NCBI RefSeq assembly: GCF_029784135.1
Contig: NC_073746.1
Location: forward strand, 50,676,393 to 50,740,392
Origin: Toxorhynchites rutilus septentrionalis
Lineage: Eukaryota > Arthropoda > Insecta > Diptera > Culicidae
DNA length: 64,000 nt
Reading direction: 5' to 3'
This document shows, one piece after another, positions 56,166-64,000 of the stretch. The notes below the pieces were generated by a model, which saw nothing but the letters and a program-made list of their open reading frames with translations, was not told the DNA's origin and ran no database searches. Both the position numbers and the translations under genes were made by a program. Every line of letters starts with the position of its first letter. Position 1 is the stretch's first letter.

Positions 56166-57000
56166 AGGTGAGTGATACGATTAATTCTAGCAAATAAAAT
56201 TTCAATTTGGAACTTTAATGTTGGTTGCTTCGTGAAATTTCATATCAATGACCGATCGTGTATTGTGAAAAATTTACCACAAAGGTAAGTGTAAAGTTGT
56301 ATATGGTAGCAGTTGTGTTAAAAATGACTTGATACGATTTATATAAATTTTCATAAATGAAAAACCAAGGTGTATTCCCGCTGGAAAACGGGTCGTTTGG
56401 TTTGAGCTGTCTGTTTTGTTGTGTTCATTTTCACCCAAGGAAAGTTTATACGGCGAGAAAACTTGGAAAAGTGAAGAAATATCCGAAAAAGTGATTGCTC
56501 TACATATAGTAGTAGGTGTTGTAAGTCCAATAAAAATTCGCATTGGGTTGAATAAACACTCAGAAAAATTATAAAAGAAAATAAAATTTTCCAGTTCAAA
56601 TATGTTTTCTCTATATTAAAGTAACATGTTTTTACTGATGAGAAAAATTGATAATTGTGTTCGGTATTGGTAATTATCTTATATTACATTGGTGAGTTTT
56701 TTATTCTTTATTTGATCCATACATAACACGGGAGGCATCTCGTCTAGGATCACAGAGGGCGGTTTTCATCATATCTCGTTCCACTTCGGTACATTTTATC
56801 TGACACGCACCTTCCAACGACTGTTTAACATCCTTCTGTCATCATCACTCGGTAAAGACTGGTGGAGTGACCAAACAATACTCAACAACCAAACAAAACG
56901 GCCCTTTTCAGGAGGCCAATATGCAGTCGTGTCTCGGACACAACCCTCCTGTGACGTTTTTTCTGCTTTCGAATGCTGAATGCTTTCCAACCAACAATTA
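56166..57000. other. No gene recognised
   Basis: AT-rich; short ORFs on the minus strand only. No element ends identified. Confidence 0.3.
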
Positions 57001-57009
57001 AAAGAATTA

Positions 57010-57320
57010 TAGACCATTTTTTTATCGCTTTCGTTTATTTATTTAGGGAGGCGGACAGCGGAGACAGTTATGATGATTGTTGTTTTATTAATAGCACACA
57101 GCCCGATGTTATGTTGTTGCTAGCTGAGCTTGCATGTGGGTGGAGAGAGAGGTCAGGACTCCGACCGTGAATGGATCTCCATCACTGATGATTGTTGCGA
57201 TGACGTGGTTATTCTATAATTATTCTATGGTCAATTGAGATCCCCGAGTTTTGAACTCACGATCGATCACTTAGTAAGCGAACGTGCAATTAATGTGGCT
57301 ACGAAGACACCAGAAACAAA
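57010..57320 (-). mobile_element. tRNA-like SINE on the minus strand
   Basis: Reading from 57312 leftward, TCTTCGTAGCCACATTAATT precedes GCGATCGATCGTGAGTTCAAAACTC-like sequence whose GAGTTCAAAACTC resembles a B box. The downstream body is about 230 bp without an ORF. The B box departs from consensus and no TSD was found. Confidence 0.45.
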
Positions 57321-59290
57321 TAATTTTATCGCAATTTCATTCCAAACACATATAGTTGTTGAATACCACACAAACTATCGGTCCATTTCAGGGCTACCAA
57401 AATTTTCTACTTAGGAGTTATTTCAAAATTTGCTTGTTTGAATTTATAATCGTGTTCAGACTTATCTGTGACCATTTCCGATCGGTCATCAAATTTGTTC
57501 ATTTTTTGTTTTCCTGCTTTTCGTTTGTGTTCAATTCTTTTGAGATATGAATCATGAGTGTTTCCTTCTAAATTTCCGACACGTGCTCAGTTTACAATAA
57601 TTAATTTATCAGGTCCAATCTTGTATCACTTTTGCGTAGACATTGTCGTGAACAGCCGATTTCTACAAGCAAAAACAAATATCTTTCAACACTACAACTG
57701 TAAAAAGTAGAAAACATTAAAATCTACAATTGTAATTCATCGCCTGTATTATTTCGTGAGGCACTCAGACGAATTCAGTACTCTGATTGATCAGTTGAAC
57801 ACTGTTCACAATATAACTGTTGAATTTTTCCGCTGTTACTTGTTCTGAATTCTCTTTTGAACCTTCGAAGGTTATGGACCGCAATAAAATATATTAATGT
57901 TATATAAGCCTTTCAATACTTTTCATGATTCCTTGCTATTATTCTGATGCTGATTGACTTTCCTCTGGAAAAATTCACATCTAGTATTGTGAATAACTGT
58001 TCCGCTCAGAGGTGTACCTACTTCAATCGTTCTCTAAAATAATTCATCCGAACTTCACTTATTATTTCTCTCTTTCAGGCTTGAGACGAAAGAGTGACAG
58101 CGAGCACCAGCTGTACGAATTATCCAAATTGATTTTTTTCTTCTCAAAAACTAAAGTATTGGTACACATTTTCAATACATTAGTGAACAGCTGCTTTCAA
58201 ATCCGAATTGTCTATTATTACAGTAAAATGCAGGATTCTCACGACTGGATGAGACAGTGCTTCTTTCCAAATATTCGCTCCAGCACTTGATTTTAGAACT
58301 ATTTCCTTCACGTTCACTCTGTTCATTCTCGACGTAAACAGAAATTGTCTCATGGTCAGTTAATTTGAAATTCGCCTCTACCAAAGAATGAACTGTATCA
58401 AAATTCTATCAAAATTCTACTGTTTTTTGAAATTCTCGTAACTTCAGCCACGGTCTGTTCCAAATAGTAAAAATCTAATAGTTGCTTCAATAGCTTCGAA
58501 TTCTGTCACATCTCGGCGGAATGTGTCGAACCTCACTCTAACAACTTGTCCTCGCGAACTGTCATAAGCATAGGTAAATATAAAAAGAGAGAGGTAAATA
58601 AGATCATTTGTGAGTTGAACTGTTAAATTGAGAAAATTATATGCATCAAATAAATTGATTGCGTTTAGACAGAATTATTAAGCGAAAACAAAAAGGACTA
58701 GGCTGAATAGGTTGGAAATTGTAGCAGAAGACTAGTTTCGATGCAATTACCTGAAACAGAAGATATAGAAACAAACATAAGGAAAGTGAGATATTAGATA
58801 GAATATTTCGGGCATTCTGTAATAATAGCATGAAATGCTCAATGTCCTTGATACTACTCAAGGGTTACTCTAAAAAATCAATTGTGATATTAATGTTATA
58901 GTCATATCATCAGGGCATTACGCATCTCAAGTTATTTTTACAGAGTGTCCGAAATATGATTAAGAACAGTGCACTAGTTCTAACTTTCTATCACATTATC
59001 TTATCTTGGGTTGCTATTTACTAGAAAATAAAAAATTTTAAAAAAATTTTAAGTTAAACAGTTTCATTGTTTCGTTCCAAAAACCAATCACAAAATAGGA
59101 TACAAAAAAAAAACATCACAAATAGCTTGTCAAAATGTGGGGAAATGTTCGAGATGTAACGAACAGCATAGATTTTCTGGATGCTGGTCAACTGGATATA
59201 AATGTGTAAATTATTTGAAAGACAACAGACACAAACATTATAATTGAACATTAACCATCTTGTATATAATACAAAGTGTCCAGTGTATCG
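57321..59290. other. No gene recognised
   Basis: About 2 kb of AT-rich non-coding sequence with short ORFs on both strands. No repeat ends identified. Confidence 0.3.
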
Positions 59291-59499
59291 GAGGCTGTTA
59301 GAAAAGGAAAAAGCAACATTTTTAAATGATTTTATTTAGCTTGCCCTGTAATTTGTATGTTTGTAGGCTTGTATGTTTGAAACATGTTTGTCTGTAGCGC
59401 TTTACCACATTATTAGAAATATGACCCCCTTCCTGTTGACCGATTGATCTGAAATTTGGGACACACCATTATCTCTGCAGTCACTATAAAACTGCGTGT

Positions 59500-59890
59500 T
59501 TCATGATTTTAAAAATCCAAGATGGCGGCCGCTACAAAATGGTGGATTACATATTTTCTCAAAACTCCATCAATATGAGTTTTCCAAAACCCCATCAAAT
59601 CAAAGGGCTAAACTAGTAGAACACAGATATTTATGGAAAATACAAATCCAAAATGGCCGCCACCACAAAATGGCGGATCACTTATTTTCTCAAAATTCCA
59701 TAAATATCGGTATCAAATGAAAGGGATTGACAAGTAGAACACAGTTATTTATGAAAAATGCAAATCCAAAATAACTGCCACCACAAAATGACGGATCACT
59801 TATTTTCTCGAACCAAACCCCATCAAAATGGGTGTCAAATGAAGGGGCTTGACCAGTAGATCTCAGCTATTTATGAAAAATTCAATCTGG
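59500..59890 (+). repeat. Tandem repeat, about 117-132 bp x 3, CCATTTTGTAG family
   Basis: ATCCAA(A/G)ATGGCGGCC-type landmarks at 59515, 59647 and 59764, each followed by ACAAAATGG(T/C)GGAT and TATTTTCTC(A/G)AAA. This is the reverse complement of the array inside the TIR element at 22244-22580. Confidence 0.88.
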
Positions 59891-60059
59891 TGACGAGTAG
59901 ACCATTCAACCCTTTTATATGAGGATCTCCAGTATACTTTTTATGTCGGTTAATGGAGATTCAAACGTGTGATCTACGCCAAGAATTTTCCCTTCAGTTT
60001 TGTTGCATTTCCAAATGAAATCGTCCTAAAAATGCACATTAAAAAACCATGTATTATTT

Positions 60060-60200
60060 ATTCGAATGAAAGTTTGTATTTCGTTTGGGTTGGAGAAAAT
60101 ATGAGTTTTCCACAACAATTGGGAATTTTTTGACTCAAGTGTTACTTTTGAAAAGGCCATATCGATTTTAGCAAGGGAAATGATTGTATAATTCAGCCAT
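60060..60200. repeat. Dispersed repeat, related to 33540-33660
   Basis: GAAAGTTTGTATTTCGTTTG, GGTTGGA, TTCCACAACA and ATATCGATTTTAGCAAG occur in the same order at both loci. Here it precedes a foldback; there it adjoins the left arm of an inverted repeat. Confidence 0.8.
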
Positions 60201-60229
60201 TTCGTGTCAAACCGATATAGTGGTTCTCA

Positions 60230-60775
60230 GATTTTCGTGAAAAGTGGTAGATTTGTTTTTTATGGCAAATTATTAGACCCGTATTTTTTAGTTTTTCTTT
60301 AAGGTGCTCATTTAGATTTTAGGGTGGTTCGGAAAATTCTTTTTTTTTCCCCTTTTTCCCAAAAATGATATTTTTTTTAAATTCATAACTTTTGAACTAC
60401 TGAACCGATTCAGTTGATCAAGTTGATTAAAGCAAATTATCTAATCTTTTTATATTAAAAAATATAGCTCCCTCTAATCCAAAGCCATGAAAACAACAAA
60501 AAACGAATACAATCAATAATTACAAAAACTAAATCCAAACTTTTTGCAAGCGTAATATAAGACTAAGCAATTAGCTTTAATTTGTTGTACAGATGATCTG
60601 AATCGGTGCAGTAGTTCAAAAGTTATAATTTTTCAAAAAAAACGTCATTTTTGGGAAAAATGCGAAAAAATGGATTTTTCGGACCACACTAAAATGGAAA
60701 TGGAAAAAAATTAAAAAAAATAACAGGTCTAATAATTTGCCATAAAGAACAGATCTACCACTACCACGAAAACCT
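60230..60775. repeat. Foldback with about 190-bp arms
   Basis: Left arm about 60230-60420, right arm about 60590-60775. Shared text: GTGGTAGAT(T/C)TGTT, TATGGCAAATTATTAGACC, GTGGT(T/C)CG(G/A)AAAA, TTTTTCCCAAAAATGA, AACTTTTGAACTACTG and ACCGATTCAG. About 85% similar by eye. Spacer about 170 bp, no ORF. Confidence 0.85.
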
Positions 60776-60789
60776 GGAACCACCTGGAA

Positions 60790-61360
60790 CCTGGAATGAA
60801 ACACAAATTTCAACATTACTCATGAATTAATCAAGCAAATGCAACCAAATCAGGCATTTGGAGGTTTTAGGGTGCAATAAATGTTTCTATGGTGGCTAGA
60901 AACCCCACACCCCTCTCTAAGGGGGGCTGCCATACAAATGAAACACAAATTTCTGCATTACTCGATAATTAATCAAGCAAACGAAACTAATTTTGGCAAT
61001 TTTTAGGGTGCAATAAATGATTCTATGGTGGTTAGATACACCTTCTCCCTCTCTTAGGGTGGGCTGTCATACAAATGCAACCCAAATTTCTGCATTACTC
61101 GAGAATTAATCAAGCAAACGAAACCAAATTTGGCATGTGGAGGTTTTAGGGTGCCATAAATGATTCAATGGTTGTTAGATACTCCTTCTCCCTCTCTTAG
61201 GGTGGGCTGTCATACAAATGAAAACACATTTCTGCATAACTCGAAAATTAATCAAGCAAATGGAGCCAAATTTGGCATGTGAAGATTTTAGGGGGCACGA
61301 AATGTTTCTATGGTGAATAGACACTCCTTCCCCCTCTCTAAGGGGAGAAGAGGGGAAGAG
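60790..61360 (+). repeat. Tandem array, about 137-143 bp per unit, about 4 units
   Basis: Same unit as 34289-34960: CATACAAATGAAACACAAAT, TCAAGCAAA(C/T)G, TTTGGCATGTGGAGGTTTTA and CCCTCTCTAAGGGG. CATACAAATG landmarks at 60931, 61068 and 61211. Confidence 0.9.
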
Positions 61361-61676
61361 TCTGTCTTTGTTCTATCATATTTTCTGTATCAAACATTTA
61401 TTCCGTGTAACGGAGAATCATGTTATATGCAAGTGATTGAAAAATCTTGAACGAGAATTGTGTCTAAAAAAATCTAATATTATAATGATGAGTTTTGGTA
61501 GAAGTACTAGGAATTTTTTAGCAAAATGTAAATTTTACGGGGTCGATTGGAAGATCAATCAATGAACAGTTCTGCGATTGGTCTCATGAACTTGCACTTA
61601 GTAAGAAAACGTGAATGTTTGAAGTTATTGATGAAAAAACAAAATTGGGCGGGACGAAGTTTGCCGGGTCAGCTAG

Positions 61677-64000
61677 TTTCTAAATAGAATCTCTTTTGAT
61701 CATATGATTTCGCAAATCAAAATGTTTCAAAGCCATGACATGTGTATTTTTTATTCCAAGAACATCTATTTCAAGACGAATTCGTTCACGCTTATCGTAC
61801 CAGCTTCCCCTGTAAAACATCATATCACCCCCTCCAGCGCGCCCCAGTGGGACGGATGGAATCGATCTCATGGTTGTGTGGCTTCTCACATCTCTGTCGT
61901 TCAGCGTTTAGCTTCCAGGGACGCTCCGTGGGTTAACACGCTAATTGCACTTGATACTGTTATTAGCAGGGTTGGCCGGGCCGGGTAAGTGGCTCCTGCT
62001 GCCAGTGGAATGTATCTGCACATTACTTTGTGGTGTGGAAAGCACTTTCGCACATCGATATCATTAGCTGCTAGAGTGAGTTGTGAATCGAATTGATGGT
62101 TTAATTGATTTCCTCTGATCAAGGGTTTTGGGCAGATTAGCGGTGCTGACGTGTTGGGGTTATACTTTTGCACCCAACAGTTCGCGATGAAGCATCCAGT
62201 GAATAGCAAAATTAAACAATAATTGCGAACCACAATTCCTTAACAAATGGGGTTTTTTTATTTTCATCAATAATATTAGAATTAGGTTGGTTGAAAATAA
62301 TGCTTTCCATTGTTCATTTCAGCTGGGCATTGAAAATGCTTCCAGTGCTCCCCCTGGGGGCGATAATAAACTTGCAAAATGTGCTGTAATTATTCATACA
62401 CATTATGGTACTGCCTTAAAGCAGCGAAACGTCAGCGACGGTTCCAGTGATTCTGGACCTGGGACAGGAAGGTAAATGGCTGAGCAATTTCTTGGCTCGC
62501 GTGTGGGTTGTGGATTGGAAGGAGTATTATTACTCGGGCCACCGACCGGAGCATTCTTTCCGCGGTCTCCGGTGATATGCGTGGGTTGAATGGGAGAGGA
62601 AGTCGTTAGTTCAAACGTATTAGTGAAAGTTTCATCCCGGTCTCCCGGTCTCCCGCCACCAGGTGTTGAAATACACCATTCGGGAAACATGCGAATGCGC
62701 TCACTGTTCGTTTCTAGGACTCATGCCATGGTGAGCGGAAGACCGGCAAGCCACCCACATTCCTGCCATCCAGGTGTTATTCCCAAGGCATATATACACA
62801 TTCGCCGGTGGGGCTCATTGTGTTTGTTATGCATGATACGACCCGGCTGAAGGAGACTCAAAGTATGCAATATACAGGCTGCAACAGACCATTTAATGTG
62901 TACGTATTATTCAGTTTGTATTAATAATGGTTTATGCGTTTGTTTCATTTTCCGCTCTCTGATTTCATTAGACTGAGATGGGATTTCTGACTTCTCGGTT
63001 GTGTTGTTGCAGGAGCATTGGCATTCACTGCTGCCCCGAAGAAAAGAGGCTAGGTCATTTTGTCATTAGACTTTGCAGATGCATTACCCAGCGGTATTGT
63101 AATGGAACTTAGTTCTCCAGGATTATTATTGCAGGTGGCCATTGTGCCTTCGGAAATGATTGCGGTTGTGGATGATGATTATACAGCATTAGCATATAAG
63201 GTATTATGTTACTACTTTTCTGCATAGGAAATGCGTTGATTCGAGAAAACAGCATGACCTGCAATAATAACAAATTATATTACCATAAACTTCGCTACAT
63301 GTGAACCATTGTCTCGATTGTTCGTTCGAACGGGTTTCAGATTGAAGAAATGGGTTATGCCTGAGGAATACGCTCGTATTCTTCGCACTGTATGATGGTT
63401 GAGATATTTTTAATTGCAGGGAACAAGTGTCTGTTGAAGTCCTGATACGAATAATGATCAATGTTCATGCATGTTAGCATGTCTGCGTGAATGAAAGCAT
63501 AAATGCACTTTTGAAACCTTCTTCTAAAACGACAGTATTAAAGTTATGACGAAAGAAAAAAATGCTCATATTCAATCGAAACCGAAATACTATCATAATA
63601 TACATGATGCATGTGCGAGATTGAATTTTAATCGAATACAAAAAATGATTTTTTGTTGGAAAATAAATAAGGGTTCGATTATGATCGACACCCTGCGGGA
63701 GTAAAATCGACACCTTTAGAGAAACAAATGAAAACTTGTTAGAATAATCTCAAAGGGTTAATAAGCTACCCTATTAGCGATTGGATTACAAAGATCTTGA
63801 GTGATGAATAATCAGAAAAATTCATGTATTTCGACTACAAAAAAAAAGTTGTTCATTGTTGACTTGTTGAGCCCCATAGCTCTCGCTGCTGATGTAGGTC
63901 CAGGTTTTAAGAACGAATGGTTCGGATTTCGATCTAGAAATCTAAGCTAGCAATTATCTTTCTCTTGCTGAAAGGATGTTTCACGTTGTTTTTTTTGCCA
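61677..64000. other. Mostly single-copy non-coding block to the window end
   Basis: 61700-63200 is balanced in composition, without obvious repeats; overlapping ORFs on both strands (61704-61988, 62403-62690, 62590-62850) have no recognisable domain. Probably host intergenic or intronic DNA. The last 300 bp are AT-rich and feature-poor. Confidence 0.35.

Larger units (their letters stand above)
59300..61676 (+). mobile_element. Non-autonomous Helitron-like element, 3' end defined
   Basis: The right end reads GGGCGGGACGAAGTTTGCCG, GGTCAG, then CTAG followed by T (CTAG at 61673-61676). GGCG...TGCC can form a short stem just before the end. A 3' hairpin followed by CTRR and a host T is the Helitron terminus. 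The left end (TC) could not be placed; 59300 is an estimate from where the flanking text GACCGATTGATCTGAAATTT begins. Inside are two tandem arrays and a foldback. No Rep/helicase. Confidence 0.6.

Noticed and set aside
57230..57312. tRNA gene on the minus strand
   Set aside because: Only a B-box-like motif; no cloverleaf could be drawn. Kept as a low-confidence SINE.
59500..61360. CRISPR-like or centromeric satellite array
   Set aside because: Units are 117-143 bp with no spacers and only 3-4 copies; they sit in a Helitron-like element.

Overview
This is a 64 kb stretch of AT-rich insect DNA, almost certainly from a mosquito and most likely an Aedes-like culicine. Evidence: I-clade LINEs with an RNase H domain; remnants whose translation resembles the mosquito ITmD37E transposase; tRNA-headed SINEs, one resembling the Aedes Feilai family with a (GAA)n tail; and many nested TIR elements and MITEs. 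No cellular gene is complete here. The window reads as intergenic or intronic sequence, or both, filled by several generations of transposons.

Layout. 1-5.3 kb: two copies of one non-autonomous hAT element in opposite orientations, each with an 8-bp target-site duplication (TSD), plus a third hAT MITE, a piggyBac-type MITE, a piggyBac transposase fragment, a mariner-like C-terminus and a roughly 0.5 kb tandem repeat. 5.8-6.1 kb: a tRNA-derived SINE carrying a perfect long palindrome. 7.77-13.8 kb: an apparently complete I-clade non-LTR retrotransposon with both ORFs open and a 12-bp TSD. 16.34-23.63 kb: a second, broken copy, interrupted by a 1.39 kb TIR element with a TTA TSD. 24.5 kb: a 68-bp 5'-truncated copy of the same LINE with a 13-bp TSD.

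26.5-30.4 kb: two ITmD37E-like transposase remnants; the second is split by a Tc1-like element, and joining the flanks through the TA target restores the reading frame. 33.5-35.6 kb: a long inverted repeat holding a mariner-like N-terminus and a roughly 142-bp tandem array. 39.4-42.45 kb: a 255-bp MITE, a SINE nested in a degenerate TIR element, and a 5'-truncated I-clade copy on the minus strand. 45.29-45.41 kb: the only good candidate host exon, encoding a signal-peptide-like N-terminus and ending at a strong splice donor. About 115 bp into the presumed intron lies a 112-bp inverted repeat with 97% arm identity. 47-48.8 kb: an inverted-repeat element rich in GTCACGTCAC. 51.2-52.15 kb: a Helitron Rep/helicase remnant on the minus strand. 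55 kb: a mariner fragment. 59.3-61.68 kb: tandem arrays and a foldback ending in a Helitron-like CTAG terminus. The remaining blocks, especially 13.8-16.3, 30.4-32.9, 36-38, 44.4-47, 53-54.5 and 61.7-64 kb, look mostly single-copy and non-coding.

The parts interact through nesting rather than shared metabolism. LINE copy 1 could in principle supply enzymes for truncated copies such as the 68-bp one. The MITEs depend on transposases encoded elsewhere. No CRISPR array, rRNA gene or operon was seen. All family assignments come from motif recognition by eye; no database search was run.
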